From positions 1,922,001 to 1,986,000 of the forward strand of contig CP099605.1 in NCBI GenBank assembly GCA_024372625.1: a stretch of 64,000 bases of DNA, given 5' to 3'. The notes under the pieces are model-generated. The model had not been told where the DNA came from and ran no database searches. It saw only the letters and a list, made by a program, of their open reading frames with translations. This stretch comes from Comamonadaceae bacterium OTU4NAUVB1 (GTDB lineage Bacteria > Pseudomonadota > Gammaproteobacteria > Burkholderiales > Burkholderiaceae_C). Every line of letters begins with the position of its first letter. Position 1 is the first letter of the stretch. Below are positions 18,332 to 27,431 of the stretch, one piece after another. Made by a program: the position numbers and the translations under genes.

Positions 18332-19105
18332 TCAGGCCCGTTCTCTCGCCTGCCGCCGCCACGCGGCCGGCGTGACGCCGAAGGCCCGCCCCATCGCCCG
18401 GGTCAGCGCGTTCTGGTCGGAATAGCCCGCCGCCACGGCCAGCTCGGCGATCGGCAGGTCGGTGCGGGCCAGCCCGTCGCGCGCGCGCCGCAGGCGCACC
18501 TGCGACAGCCACGCGGCCGGGGTGGTGTCGAGTTCGGCGCGGAACAGCGCGTGCAGCCGGCTCGGGCTCAGGCAGGCCGTCCGCGCCATCGTCGCGGTGG
18601 TCCACGGCTCGCCCGCGCGGGCCTCGACGATCGCCAGCAGGGCCGTCAAGCGAGAGGCGGGCCGCGCGGGCGCCTCGGCGAGGGCGTCGAGCATCAATGG
18701 CACCCAGTGCCGGGCGATCGCGGCGCGCGCCGGTCCCGCGCGCAGCATCCCGCCCATGTAGTCGACCAGCCGGTACGCCGCGGGCGAGAGCGTCAGGAAC
18801 GGCCGTGCCGAAAACCGTTCCAAGAATCCCGCCCGGTCCGCGGCATCGGCCGCGTCGGCGATGCCGGCGGCGTCCGCGAGGTCGATCACCAGGAAGCGGT
18901 TGGTGCCCTGTCCCGCCTGCGAATGGCGGGTGCCGGGCGCGACGAACGCCGCGCGGCCCTCCTGCAGCAGTCCTTCCCGTCCGCCGATGTCGATCCGCAG
19001 CCGGCCGGCCAGCGGCAGCACCAGCTGCGAGAACTCATGGGCATGCGCGTCGCCCTCGGCGTCGTAGCTGCGCAGGTTCAGGGCGAAGGGCGGGCGCGAA
19101 AGCAT
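18332..19105 (-). CDS. AraC family transcriptional regulator
   Basis: 257 residues. An N-terminal cupin-like sensor (HAHEFSQLVLPLAGRLRIDIGG) precedes a C-terminal double helix-turn-helix (about 160-255), with CLSPSRLHALFRAELDTTPAAWL and VAAGYSDQNALTRAMGRAFGVTPAAWR. It probably controls the EamA transporter gene immediately downstream. The start at 19105 was chosen because the cupin begins right after it; the frame is open far upstream, which is common in this GC-rich DNA. Confidence 0.88.
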   Translation of the reverse strand: MLSRPPFALNLRSYDAEGDAHAHEFSQLVLPLAGRLRIDIGGREGLLQEGRAAFVAPGTRHSQAGQGTNRFLVIDLADAAGIADAADAADRAGFLERFSARPFLTLSPAAYRLVDYMGGMLRAGPARAAIARHWVPLMLDALAEAPARPASRLTALLAIVEARAGEPWTTATMARTACLSPSRLHALFRAELDTTPAAWLSQVRLRRARDGLARTDLPIAELAVAAGYSDQNALTRAMGRAFGVTPAAWRRQARERA

Positions 19106-19189
19106 GGGCCGGATGATCCCCCCAAAGGCGCGTCGCGTCCCGTCGATCGCGCCGACAATGGCGCCCGTTCCCACGCAGAAGAAGGTCCC

Positions 19190-20317
19190 ATGCGACTCGT
19201 CGAATTCATCTCGTCGCACGGCGAGGCCATCCTGGCCGAGGCGGCCGTCTACGCCAGGACCCTGCCGCCCCTGGCCCACGAGACCGACGCGACGCTGCGG
19301 GACCACTTCCCCAGGATCCTCGAGGCCATCGTGGCGGACCTGCGCCAGCGCCAGTCGAGTGCCGATTCGCGCGCCAAGGGCATCGGCCAGGCCCCGGTCG
19401 ACGAGGACGCGCCGGACACGGCGGCCCAGACCCACGGCCGCCTGCGGGCCAAGGACGGCCTGCAGACCGTCCAGCTGGTGGCCGAGTACCGCGCCCTGCG
19501 CGCCAGCGTGCTGCGGCTGTGGACGCAGCACGGCGCGGCGCACGCCTCGATCGACGACGTGATCCGCTTCAACGAGGCGATCGATCAGGCCATCGCCGAG
19601 TCCGTCGAGTACTACTCGGCCGAGATGGACCAGCTGCGCAACGTCTTCCTGGGCGTGCTGGGCCACGACCTGCGGGGACCGCTCAACGCGGTGCTGCTGA
19701 CCTCCGAGCTGATCTCCAAGCTGTCGAGCGAGCCGGCGATCTCGCGCCACCTGGGCGTGCTGATCCGCAGCGGCCGGCGGATGTCGGCGCTGCTGGACAC
19801 GCTGCTGCACTACAACCGCTCCGCCCTGGGCCACGGCATCGCCGTGCACCGCGCCCGCGTCGACCTCGGGCGCGAATGCGCGGCCGAACTCGAACTCCTT
19901 CGCGCCGCCCTTCCCGAGGCCGTGCTGACCCTGGCCTGCGAAGGCGACCTGGTCGGCGAGGTAGACGCCTCGTCGGTGCGCGAGGCCCTGGGCAACCTGG
20001 TCCACAACGCCGTCACCTACGGCGACGCCGGCGCCATCGACCTGCGCCTCGCGGGCACGCCCGACACGCTCGTCCTGACGGTGGCCAACACCGGCCCCGA
20101 GATCCCCGCCGACCGCATCGCGCGCATGTTCGCCCCGCTCGACCGCGCCGGGCAGGACGACCGGGGCAACCGCACCAACCTCGGCCTGGGCCTGTTCATC
20201 GTCCAGAAGATCGCCGAGGCGCACGACGGCCGCGTCGAGTGCCGCAGCTCGCCACGGCGCACGGTCTTCGAGCTGACGCTGCCGAGGCGGGCGCCGGGCG
20301 ATCCCTCCACGGCCTGA
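19190..20317 (+). CDS. orphan sensor histidine kinase with RsbRD-type N-terminal domain
   Basis: 375 residues with no membrane segment. The N-terminal ~145 residues are helical and resemble RsbRD_N (oxygen/stress sensor) domains. The kinase core has the phospho-acceptor His159 in FLGVLGHDLRGPLN, the N box LGNLVHNAVTYGD, and G boxes ANTGPE and LGLGLFI. No response regulator gene is adjacent, so the partner is elsewhere. ATG 19190 is preceded by a purine-rich AAGAAGG. It is divergently oriented to the AraC gene with an 84-base gap. Confidence 0.85.
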   Translation: MRLVEFISSHGEAILAEAAVYARTLPPLAHETDATLRDHFPRILEAIVADLRQRQSSADSRAKGIGQAPVDEDAPDTAAQTHGRLRAKDGLQTVQLVAEYRALRASVLRLWTQHGAAHASIDDVIRFNEAIDQAIAESVEYYSAEMDQLRNVFLGVLGHDLRGPLNAVLLTSELISKLSSEPAISRHLGVLIRSGRRMSALLDTLLHYNRSALGHGIAVHRARVDLGRECAAELELLRAALPEAVLTLACEGDLVGEVDASSVREALGNLVHNAVTYGDAGAIDLRLAGTPDTLVLTVANTGPEIPADRIARMFAPLDRAGQDDRGNRTNLGLGLFIVQKIAEAHDGRVECRSSPRRTVFELTLPRRAPGDPSTA

Positions 20318-20668
20318 CCCGCCTCCGTCCGGCTCCACAGGATTCCCCGCGGCCGGGGCGCGTGGAAATCGCGGGCGTCGTCCCGGGCGATCGCATGCAT
20401 CGTCTGGCGCGGGTCGGGGACGGCGCTTCCGACCACGGCCTCCTGGCTGCCTGCCGTGGAACGGACGACGGTGCGATCCACGGGAAAGTCTCCGATCCCT
20501 AAGGGATGGAACCAGTGACGATACGGCCGGCGGCGACTTACAAACGCATCCATCGACGCGCACGCAGCGACGCCCCGGAGGCCCACGGCCAGCGCCGTCG
20601 ACCGCGCTCCGGACTTCCGCCCTCCCGCACCCGCCGCTCCTCTCTCCTCCTCTTTCTTCCCCGCCGCC
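20318..20668. other. 351-base intergenic region before the LysR gene
   Basis: No supported gene. The last ~45 bases before ATG 20669 are almost pure pyrimidine on the plus strand (20626-20668), so no Shine-Dalgarno sequence is visible for the LysR gene. I see no clear terminator after the histidine kinase. Confidence 0.4.
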
Positions 20669-21643
20669 ATGCAAGCCAGCAAAGCCACCCAGATCCGGCT
20701 CGACCTCACGTCCGACCTGCAGAAGTGGCGCGCCTTCCTCGCCATCGCCGAACTCGGCAGCCTGACGCGCGCGGCGCTGTTCCTGGACAGCAACCAGTCG
20801 CTGCTCAGCCGGCACCTCAACGCGCTGGAGCGCGAGTGCAAGGCGCGGCTGTTCAACCGCACCGGGCGCGGCGTGGCGCTGTCGGACGTCGGCGAGCGCA
20901 TCCTGCCGCTGGTCAAGTCGATGCTGGCGGGCGCGGAGCACCTGGAGCTGGAGATCCGCGGCGACGCGCGCGAGCCGGCCGGGCGCGTGACCATCGGCTC
21001 GCTGCCCTCGATCACCAACCCGATGGTCGGGCGGCTGTTCAGCCAGCTGCGCGAGCGCCACCCGGGCATCCAGCTCAAGGTGCTCGAGGGCTCCAGCGGC
21101 CAGGTCGAGGAGTGGCTGGCCGACGCGCGCATCGACATCGCCATCCTCTACCGCTACGGCACCGCGCACCCGGAACACGAACAGGTGCTCGCCACCGTCG
21201 ACAGCTACCTCGTCGGCCCGGCCGGCGACCGGCTCACCGCCGCGCCGGAGCTGCCCTTCGCCGCCCTGGACGGCCTGCCCTTCATCCTGCCGGGCGCGCC
21301 CAACGGCCTGCGCACCGCGCTCGACGCCATCGCGCGGCAGGAGCGCATCACGCTGGTGCCGGCGATCGAGGCCGACTCGCTGCCGCTGATGCGCTCGCTC
21401 GTCGCCGAGGCGCGGCTCTACACGGTGCTGCCGCTGCACGCGGTGTGGACCGAGCTGCGCGAGGGCCGGCTGCAGGCCGCGCGCATCGTCGCGCCGGCGC
21501 TGCAGCGCAGCGTGTCGATGGCGCTGGCGCGCACCAAGGGGCCGAGCCGGGCCGTGTCGGCGGTGGCCGCCGGGATGGTCGCCATCGTCGAGGACAGCGC
21601 CCGCACGGGCATGTGGAACGCCGCCCTGGCCGCGCGCGCATAG
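20669..21643 (+). CDS. LysR family transcriptional regulator
   Basis: 324 residues. The N-terminal helix-turn-helix (about 18-77) reads KWRAFLAIAELGSLTRAALFLDSNQSLLSRHLNALE. The substrate-binding domain starts at about 105 (GRVTIGSLPSITNPMVG). It precedes a CMD-family gene and an amidohydrolase gene on the same strand and faces the large catabolic cluster 23.2-30.6 kb, so it may regulate either. The start is uncertain because the leader is a pyrimidine tract without a ribosome-binding site. Confidence 0.88.
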   Translation: MQASKATQIRLDLTSDLQKWRAFLAIAELGSLTRAALFLDSNQSLLSRHLNALERECKARLFNRTGRGVALSDVGERILPLVKSMLAGAEHLELEIRGDAREPAGRVTIGSLPSITNPMVGRLFSQLRERHPGIQLKVLEGSSGQVEEWLADARIDIAILYRYGTAHPEHEQVLATVDSYLVGPAGDRLTAAPELPFAALDGLPFILPGAPNGLRTALDAIARQERITLVPAIEADSLPLMRSLVAEARLYTVLPLHAVWTELREGRLQAARIVAPALQRSVSMALARTKGPSRAVSAVAAGMVAIVEDSARTGMWNAALAARA

Positions 21644-21732
21644 CAGCGTTGCGCCGGCGGGCGACGCACGCGCGGCCGACCGGCCTAAGCTCGCGCGGAC
21701 CTCGAGCCCCCCCGAACGGAGACATCCCCCGC

Positions 21733-22305
21733 ATGCCGCGCCTCACGCTGTTCCCCACCGACACCATGGACGACGCCCAGCGCGCCGTGCACGACCGCAT
21801 CGTCGCCGGCCCGCGCGGGCGCATCCAGGGCCCGCTGCGCGCCGCGCTGCACAACCCGGAGCTGGCCGACCGCTGGCAGGCGCTGGGCGCGCTGCTGCGC
21901 TACGGCACCACGCTGCCGCCGCGCCTGTCGGAACTGGCGATCCTGGTCACCGGCCGCGCCTGCCGCTCGCCCTTCGAGTGGTACGCGCACCGCGCCGAGG
22001 CCGAACGCGCCGGCATCGAGGCGCCGATCATCGACGCCCTGCTGGCGCAGGCCGTGCCGCCGGGCCTCACGCCGCAAGAACTCGCGCTCCACCGCTACGC
22101 GGTCGAACTCAACCGCGACCGCTCGGTCTGCGACGCCACCTACGCCACGGCGCTGGCACACTTCGGCGAACGCACGCTCGTCGAGCTGACGGCGCTGATC
22201 GGCTACTACACGATGGTCGCGATGACGCTGAACTGCCACGAGATCCCGCTGCCCGAGGGCGTCGCGCCGGCCTTCCCGCTGCCCCAGCACGAGGCCACGC
22301 CATGA
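21733..22305 (+). CDS. carboxymuconolactone decarboxylase (CMD) family protein
   Basis: 190 residues with one CMD/AhpD-like helical domain: LGALLRYGTTLPPRLSELAILVTGRACRSPFEWYAHRAEAERAG, and ELTALIGYYTMVAMTLNC near the end. The AhpD CxxC pair is absent, so a peroxidase role is unlikely. CMD proteins decarboxylate or isomerise ring-cleavage products in protocatechuate-type pathways, which fits PcaGH nearby. Its stop overlaps the next start (ATGA). Confidence 0.78.
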   Translation: MPRLTLFPTDTMDDAQRAVHDRIVAGPRGRIQGPLRAALHNPELADRWQALGALLRYGTTLPPRLSELAILVTGRACRSPFEWYAHRAEAERAGIEAPIIDALLAQAVPPGLTPQELALHRYAVELNRDRSVCDATYATALAHFGERTLVELTALIGYYTMVAMTLNCHEIPLPEGVAPAFPLPQHEATP

Positions 22306-23156
22306 CCGCCGCCACCCCCACCTCGACGCCCTCGACGCCTTCCCCGACCGCCGCCGGCTGGGACTGCCACGCCCACCTGTTCGGCCCCTACGCGCGCTTT
22401 CCGCTCGCCGCCGACCGCGCCTACACGCCGCCCGAGGCGCCGCTCGCGGACCACGCGGCCCTGCTCGCGCGCCTGGGGCTGGGCCACGGCGTGCTGGTGC
22501 ATCCGAGCGCCTACGGCCGCGACCACGCGCTGCTGCTGCACGCGCTGGCCGCCAACGCGAACCTGCGCGGCGTGGTCGTCGCGCAGGCCGGCGCCGACGC
22601 ACCGGACTTGCGCGACCTGCGCGCGCGCGGCGTGCGCGGGGCGCGCTTCAGCCACCGCAGCGGCGCCGGCGCCAACTTCGCCGGCAGCGCGTCGCTCGAC
22701 GACCTGCGCGCGCTGGCGCCGGCGCTGGCCGATGCCGGCGTGCACGCCGAGCTGTGGACCGACTGCCGCGCCCTCCCCGCCATCGCCGACGAACTCCGCA
22801 CCCTGCCGGTGCCGGTCGTGATCGACCACATGGGCGGCTTCGACGTCGACGCCGGCGTGGACGACCCGGGCTTCCGCGCGCTGCTCGACCTGCTGGGCAC
22901 CGGCCGGGTCTGGGTCAAGCTGTGCGCCTACCGCAACCTGCTCGGCCGTCCCGACCCGGAGGCCGGCCGGCCGTTCCAGCGGAAGATGATCGAGGTCAAC
23001 CCGGAGCGCCTGGTCTGGGGCAGCGACTGGCCGCACCTGCGCGTGACGCCCGTGCCGGACGCCGCCGGGCTGCTGGCGATGTTCGAGGACTGGTGCGGCG
23101 ACGCGGCCGTCGCCGAGCGCATCCTGCGCGCCAACCCGGCGGCGCTCTACGGCTGA
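22302..23156 (+). CDS. amidohydrolase family protein (2-pyrone-4,6-dicarboxylate lactonase-like)
   Basis: 284 residues, TIM-barrel amidohydrolase. The metal motif HAH occurs in WDCHAHLFGPYARFPL, a strand histidine in VVIDHMGGF, and the catalytic aspartate in LVWGSDWPH near the end. This arrangement is that of PDC-lactonase/COG3618 hydrolases, which open lactones made from aromatic ring cleavage. It is translationally coupled to the CMD gene. The substrate is not determinable; a lactone from the nearby dioxygenase pathway is a reasonable guess. Confidence 0.82.
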   Translation: MTAATPTSTPSTPSPTAAGWDCHAHLFGPYARFPLAADRAYTPPEAPLADHAALLARLGLGHGVLVHPSAYGRDHALLLHALAANANLRGVVVAQAGADAPDLRDLRARGVRGARFSHRSGAGANFAGSASLDDLRALAPALADAGVHAELWTDCRALPAIADELRTLPVPVVIDHMGGFDVDAGVDDPGFRALLDLLGTGRVWVKLCAYRNLLGRPDPEAGRPFQRKMIEVNPERLVWGSDWPHLRVTPVPDAAGLLAMFEDWCGDAAVAERILRANPAALYG

Positions 23157-23166
23157 GCCGCCTTCC

Positions 23167-23193
23167 GCGTCTTCGGCGTCTTCGGCGTCTTCG
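23167..23193. repeat. three perfect 9-base tandem repeats (GCGTCTTCG)
   Basis: Three contiguous copies lie between the convergent stops of the amidohydrolase and GST genes. There is no sign of hairpin formation; it is probably a small slippage-prone simple repeat. Confidence 0.8.
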
Positions 23194-23202
23194 TCCGATC
23201 CT

Positions 23203-23835
23203 TCAACCCTCGGCCGCCTCGGTGGCCCGGAAGGACGGTCGCGCGCCGAGCGCATCGAACCAGGCGGCCAACCGTGGCGCGTCGGTGCGCCACGCGAGCG
23301 TCCCGAAGCGGTAGTCCAGGTAGCCCAGCGCGCAGCCGATGGCGATGTCGCCGATGTCCGGCGTCGTGGCGCCGGGCGCGGCGGCCTCGCCCTCCAGCAG
23401 CGCGAGCACGGCGCGCGTCTTGAGCGCGAAGGCATCGATCAGCACCGGCAGCGGCTGCGCCCGCTCGCGCTCGTTGCGCCAGAGGATCAGGGCGTCGAGC
23501 AGGCCGTCGCCGAGCGCGTGGCGGCGCAGCGCGTTCCAGCGCGCCTCGCCCCCGGCCGGGAACAGCGCGCCGCCCGCCTGCGCATCGAGGTACTCGCAGA
23601 TCACGGCCGAGTCGAACAGCGGCGGCCCGTCCCCGCGCACCAGCGTCGGGATCTTGGACAGCGGGTTGTCCACCATGATGGCCGGGTTGGGCTTGAGCAT
23701 CGCCGCCACGGAGCGCACGAGTTCCAGCCGGTCGACGATGCCCAGTTCGTGCGCGCAGACCATCACCTTGCGCACGTAGGGCGACTTGGGCGACCAGTGC
23801 AGTTTCATCGTCGTCATGGTCGTCATCGGTGCCAT
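23203..23835 (-). CDS. glutathione S-transferase family protein
   Basis: 210 residues. The thioredoxin-like N-terminal domain begins MKLHWSPKSPYVRKVMV, with the active-site Ser before PYV. PLSKIPTL and DSAVICEYLDA form the glutathione site, and a helical C-terminal domain follows. Start at 23835 overlaps the CoA-transferase stop as TGATG; the in-frame ATG at 23808 (MKLHW) is equally credible. It is the last gene of the minus-strand catabolic cluster and may detoxify or isomerise an electrophilic intermediate. Confidence 0.82.
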   Translation of the reverse strand: MAPMTTMTTMKLHWSPKSPYVRKVMVCAHELGIVDRLELVRSVAAMLKPNPAIMVDNPLSKIPTLVRGDGPPLFDSAVICEYLDAQAGGALFPAGGEARWNALRRHALGDGLLDALILWRNERERAQPLPVLIDAFALKTRAVLALLEGEAAAPGATTPDIGDIAIGCALGYLDYRFGTLAWRTDAPRLAAWFDALGARPSFRATEAAEG

Positions 23836-25064
23836 CAGATCGCTCCCGCCGCGCGCAGCGCCGCGATGCGCGCCGCGCCGTAGCCCAGCTCGTCCAGGAT
23901 GTCGTCGCTGTGCTGGCCCAGCAGCGGCGGCGCCGCGGGCACGCGCAGCGGCGCCTCGGCAAAGCGCATCGGGCTGCCGACCTGCGGCACGTCCACGCCC
24001 GCCGGGTGCGGCACGTGGCGCAGCAGGCCGCGCGCCTTCACCTGCGGCTCCTCGAAGACCTCGGCCACGTCGTTGATCGGCCCGCACGGCACGCCCGCAG
24101 CGTCGAGCGCGGCGATGAGCGCGGCGCGCTCCCAGCCGGCGAAGGCCTCGCGCAGCGCGGCCGACAGGCCCGCGATGTTGCGCACGCGCTGGGCGTTGGT
24201 GGCGTAGCGCTCGTCGGTGCGCCACTCGGGGTGGCCGAGCACGCCGCACAGCCTGGCGAACTGGCCGTCGTTGCCCACCACCAGGATCACGTCGCCGTCG
24301 GCGCAGGCGTAGACGTCCTGCGGCTGGATGTTGGGGTGCGCGTTGCCGTTGCGCCCGGGCACCTTGCCCGACACCAGGAAGTTCATCGCCTGGTTCGACA
24401 GCGTCGCGACCTGCACGTCGAGCATGGCGATGTCGATGGCGTCGCCCACGCCGCACTCGTTGCGCCGCGCCAGCGCGGCGAGCACGGAGACGGCCGTGTA
24501 CATGCCCGTCATCAGGTCGACGATGGGCACGCCCACCTTCTGCGGGCCGCCGCCGGGGCGGCCATCCTTCTCGCCGGTGACGCTCATCAGCCCGCCCATG
24601 GCCTGGATCAGGAAATCGTAGGCCGGCTGGTCGCGCCGGGGACCGGTCTGGCCGAAGCCGGTGACCGAGCAGTAGATGAGACGCGGGTTGAGCCTGCGCA
24701 GCGAGGCTTCGTCCAGCCCGTAGCGCGCCAGCGTGCCGGCCTTGTAGTTCTCCAGCACGATGTCCGCGCGCATCGCCAGGGCCCGGACGATCTCCTGGCC
24801 CTCGGGCGAATCGAGGTTGACGGTGATGGAGCGCTTGCCGCGGTTGACCGCCAGGTAGTAGCCGGCCTCCTTCGTGTCGCGGCCCTCGGCGTCCTTCAGG
24901 AACGGCGGGCCCCAGGTGCGGGTGTCGTCGCCGGCGCCGGGGCGCTCGACCTTGACGACCTCCGCGCCCAGGTCGGCCAGGATCTGGCTGGCCCAGGGCG
25001 CGGCGAGGATGCGGCTGAGGTCCAGCACCTTGACGTGCGACAGCGGGCCTTGGGACGGGGTCAT
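23835..25064 (-). CDS. CaiB/BaiF family III CoA-transferase
   Basis: 409 residues. It shows the family III features: LSRILAAPWASQILADLGAEVVKVERPGAGDDTR at the start, YYLAVNRGKRSITVNL, the NYKAGTLARYGLD block, and the catalytic Asp in PAYDFLIQAMGG. It transfers CoA between acids, probably activating the substrate of the acyl-CoA dehydrogenase and hydratase encoded at 27.4-29.6 kb. AGGAG lies eight bases before ATG 25064. A half-palindrome CATAGC at 25155-25160 lies in its leader. Confidence 0.88.
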   Translation of the reverse strand: MTPSQGPLSHVKVLDLSRILAAPWASQILADLGAEVVKVERPGAGDDTRTWGPPFLKDAEGRDTKEAGYYLAVNRGKRSITVNLDSPEGQEIVRALAMRADIVLENYKAGTLARYGLDEASLRRLNPRLIYCSVTGFGQTGPRRDQPAYDFLIQAMGGLMSVTGEKDGRPGGGPQKVGVPIVDLMTGMYTAVSVLAALARRNECGVGDAIDIAMLDVQVATLSNQAMNFLVSGKVPGRNGNAHPNIQPQDVYACADGDVILVVGNDGQFARLCGVLGHPEWRTDERYATNAQRVRNIAGLSAALREAFAGWERAALIAALDAAGVPCGPINDVAEVFEEPQVKARGLLRHVPHPAGVDVPQVGSPMRFAEAPLRVPAAPPLLGQHSDDILDELGYGAARIAALRAAGAI

Positions 25065-25177
25065 GCGGAACTCTCCTGTTGAGGAGGACGATTCTGGATT
25101 TCACGCGGCGCACGGGCTACGGGCACCGGCGCAAGGCTGGCATGCGCCGGGGCGCATAGCGAGCGCGGCACCGGCCG

Positions 25178-25990
25178 CTAGCCGCGCGCCACCGCCGGCA
25201 GCGCCCTTGCCCAGTCGGCGATGGCCCGCGCCACCGCGGCGGGCTGCTCCGGGAAGAGCGCGTGCGAGGCGGCATCGATCACCCGGGTGACGACGCGCGC
25301 GGCGCCGAACGCGTCGCGCAGCTGCGTCCACTGGTCGGCCGGCTTGAAGGGATCGTCGGCGGGGATGAGTTCGAGCAGCGGCGCGTCGCCAGCGTGCCAC
25401 CAGACGTCGGCCGTCACCGCGCCCCGGCTGCTCGCCGCCTGCAGCGCCTGGGTCGCCGGGTACCAGCCGTGGAGCCACGCCGTGGCGTCGTGGCCGGGCG
25501 CGAAGAAGGCCAACCGCAACGCGGCCAGGCGCTCGGCCTCGGGTCGCGTCGCGTCGCCGGCGATGCCCGGCGCGGCGCGGACGGCCGGCGGCACGTCGCG
25601 CGCGGCGGCCGCCGCCAGCACCACGCCGCGCACGGCGCCCGGGTGCGCGACGGCGGTCATGCGCGCCACGTAGTTGCCGTAGGCGTGGCCGACGAGGACG
25701 GCCGGCGCGGCGCCGAGCCGCTCGACCACCTCGGCGACGTCGCGTGCCAGGGCCGGCAGCAGCACGTCGCGCATCGGCCCGGTGGAGCCGCCGACGCCGC
25801 GCGGCTGCGGCCGCAGCACGCGCCAGCCGTCGGCCGCGAGGTGCGCGGCGGTGACGTCGTAGTCCTCGTAGCCGTCGCGCCCGAGCGAGGGCAGGATGAC
25901 GATCGCCGGTCCCCGGCCCTGCGCGACGACCTCGATGCGCACGGCATCGTCGCCTTCGCCGTACGCGACGAACAGCGTCTCACGCGCCAT
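25178..25990 (-). CDS. alpha/beta hydrolase fold protein with an atypical nucleophile position
   Basis: 270 residues with an alpha/beta hydrolase fold: oxyanion region ILPSLGRDG, RPQPRGVGGS, elbow VLVGHAYGNYVARM and the late histidine in DAASHALFPEQP. The nucleophile position in G-H-x-Y-G is Ala103 (codon GCC), not serine, so ordinary esterase chemistry is unlikely. It may be a non-hydrolytic member, or the context may supply another mechanism. The gene lies between pcaG and the CoA-transferase gene, where 3-oxoadipate enol-lactonase (PcaD) could be expected. Confidence 0.8.
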   Translation of the reverse strand: MARETLFVAYGEGDDAVRIEVVAQGRGPAIVILPSLGRDGYEDYDVTAAHLAADGWRVLRPQPRGVGGSTGPMRDVLLPALARDVAEVVERLGAAPAVLVGHAYGNYVARMTAVAHPGAVRGVVLAAAAARDVPPAVRAAPGIAGDATRPEAERLAALRLAFFAPGHDATAWLHGWYPATQALQAASSRGAVTADVWWHAGDAPLLELIPADDPFKPADQWTQLRDAFGAARVVTRVIDAASHALFPEQPAAVARAIADWARALPAVARG

Positions 25991-26002
25991 GGCCGCTCGT
26001 CC

Positions 26003-26614
26003 TCACCGGTAGTCGAAGAAGACCGTCTCGTCCGGGCCCTGCGTGCGCAGGGTCCAGGCGTGGCGGCCGCCGCCCAGGGGCGTGGCGATCAGCGTGTGGC
26101 GGCGCCCGGATGGCACGGCGTCGAGCAGGTCCCCGGCCGGCGCCGTGCCGTCGGCGCCCGGCACGAACACCGCCGTGCAGTGGTGGCGCGTGAGGCCCAG
26201 GCCGAACAGCGTGACGAAGGCGGCCGGCTGGCCCGGCGCGGGCGGCGGCACGTGGAAACCGAAGCGCCCGACCGGGCCGTTGGGCAGGCGCCGGAAGCCC
26301 GGCGCGGGCAGGCCGGCGGCGGTCTCGGCCGCGACGGCCTGCGGCACCCAGGCCTCGACCAGCCAGGCCGGCAAGGGGTCGCCGCCGCCGTCCTCCACCG
26401 CGCCCTCGATCCACAGCGCGCCGGTGCCGGTGACGACGTCCAGGGCGTGCCCGGCGGCGGCGTCGGGCGTGGCGGGCGTATCGGCCCAGGCGAAGGCGTC
26501 GTGGAAGAACGGGCCGATGGTGTGACCCGGCGTGGCGGTCGCGGGGACGACCTCAGCGGTGGGTCGCGCGTGGCCGCCGGGGGGCGTGGCGGTGGCGTCG
26601 GAGGGCGTCGGCAT
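26003..26614 (-). CDS. pcaG: protocatechuate 3,4-dioxygenase alpha subunit
   Basis: 203 residues. It carries the alpha-subunit hallmark TPGHTIGPFFHDA near residue 30, then GAVEDGGGDPLPAWLVEAW, FGFHVPPP and the C-terminal LRTQGPDETVFFDY. It forms the intradiol dioxygenase with PcaH, encoded 17 bases upstream. The alpha subunit lacks the full iron-ligand set, as expected. The N-terminal ~25 residues before ATATPG are longer than usual, so the true start could be further in. Confidence 0.9.
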   Translation of the reverse strand: MPTPSDATATPPGGHARPTAEVVPATATPGHTIGPFFHDAFAWADTPATPDAAAGHALDVVTGTGALWIEGAVEDGGGDPLPAWLVEAWVPQAVAAETAAGLPAPGFRRLPNGPVGRFGFHVPPPAPGQPAAFVTLFGLGLTRHHCTAVFVPGADGTAPAGDLLDAVPSGRRHTLIATPLGGGRHAWTLRTQGPDETVFFDYR

Positions 26615-26631
26615 GGCGGTCGTCCTCGCGT

Positions 26632-27324
26632 TCACAGACCGAACGGCGTCGCGCCGCGTCCGCGCAGCACGATGTCGTGGACGAAGCCCAGCGCCTCGTC
26701 GGAGATGGTCTCGGCCATGCTGAAGCGCGCGATCAGCGAGCGGCGCGCGGCCTCGTCGGGAATGGTGTTGATGATGGCGTCGTAGGGGATCAGCGGGTCG
26801 TCCGGGAAGTACATCTGCGTGACCAGGCGCTGCGCGTGGAAGTTGCCGAAGAGCGAGAAATGGATGTGCGCCGGGCGCCAGGCGTTGGCGTGGTTGTTCC
26901 ACGGGTAGGCGCCGGGGCGGATGGTGACGAAGCGGTAGCGGCCGTCGTCGTCGGTGAGCGTGCGGCCCTCGCCGGAGAAGTTGGGGTCCAGGGGCGCGTG
27001 ATGCTGGTCGTTGGCGTGGGTGTAGCGCCCGGCGGCGTTGCACTGCCAGATCTCCACCAGCGAGCGCCGCACCGGACGGCCGTCCTCGTCCAGGACGCGC
27101 CCGGTGACGACGATGCGCTGGCCAATGGGCTCGCCCGCGCCGCGGTCGGTGAGGTCGCAGGCGCCCGGGGGCACGGCCGATTCGGCGAAGCGCACGCCCG
27201 CGCCGGTGGCCGCCTCGCACGGCACCGCGATGGGGGCGTGGCGGGGACCGCGCCGCAGCGTGGAGCCGTAGGCGGCAACGATGGCAGCGGGCTGCCGCGC
27301 CTCGGGGATGGCGTCGAATCTCAT
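26632..27324 (-). CDS. pcaH: protocatechuate 3,4-dioxygenase beta subunit
   Basis: 230 residues. The non-haem Fe(III) ligands of intradiol dioxygenases are all present: Tyr101 (NAAGRYTH), Tyr140 (PGAYPWNN), His153 and His155 (PAHIHFS). It cleaves protocatechuate or a close analogue to the beta-carboxy-muconate. It pairs with PcaG. A perfect palindrome CATAGC-T-GCTATG lies 108-120 bases before its start. No pcaB, pcaC or pcaIJ genes follow, so the downstream route is unusual. Confidence 0.93.
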   Translation of the reverse strand: MRFDAIPEARQPAAIVAAYGSTLRRGPRHAPIAVPCEAATGAGVRFAESAVPPGACDLTDRGAGEPIGQRIVVTGRVLDEDGRPVRRSLVEIWQCNAAGRYTHANDQHHAPLDPNFSGEGRTLTDDDGRYRFVTIRPGAYPWNNHANAWRPAHIHFSLFGNFHAQRLVTQMYFPDDPLIPYDAIINTIPDEAARRSLIARFSMAETISDEALGFVHDIVLRGRGATPFGL

Positions 27325-27431
27325 GGTGTCTCCTGGCGGCGGCGCGCGACCGTGCGTGGCGCGCGTGGCATGCGTGGCGTGTGGCCGGCCAGTCTCGGCG
27401 AAGCGCCCGGCGACGGCATCGGGCCGCCGGG

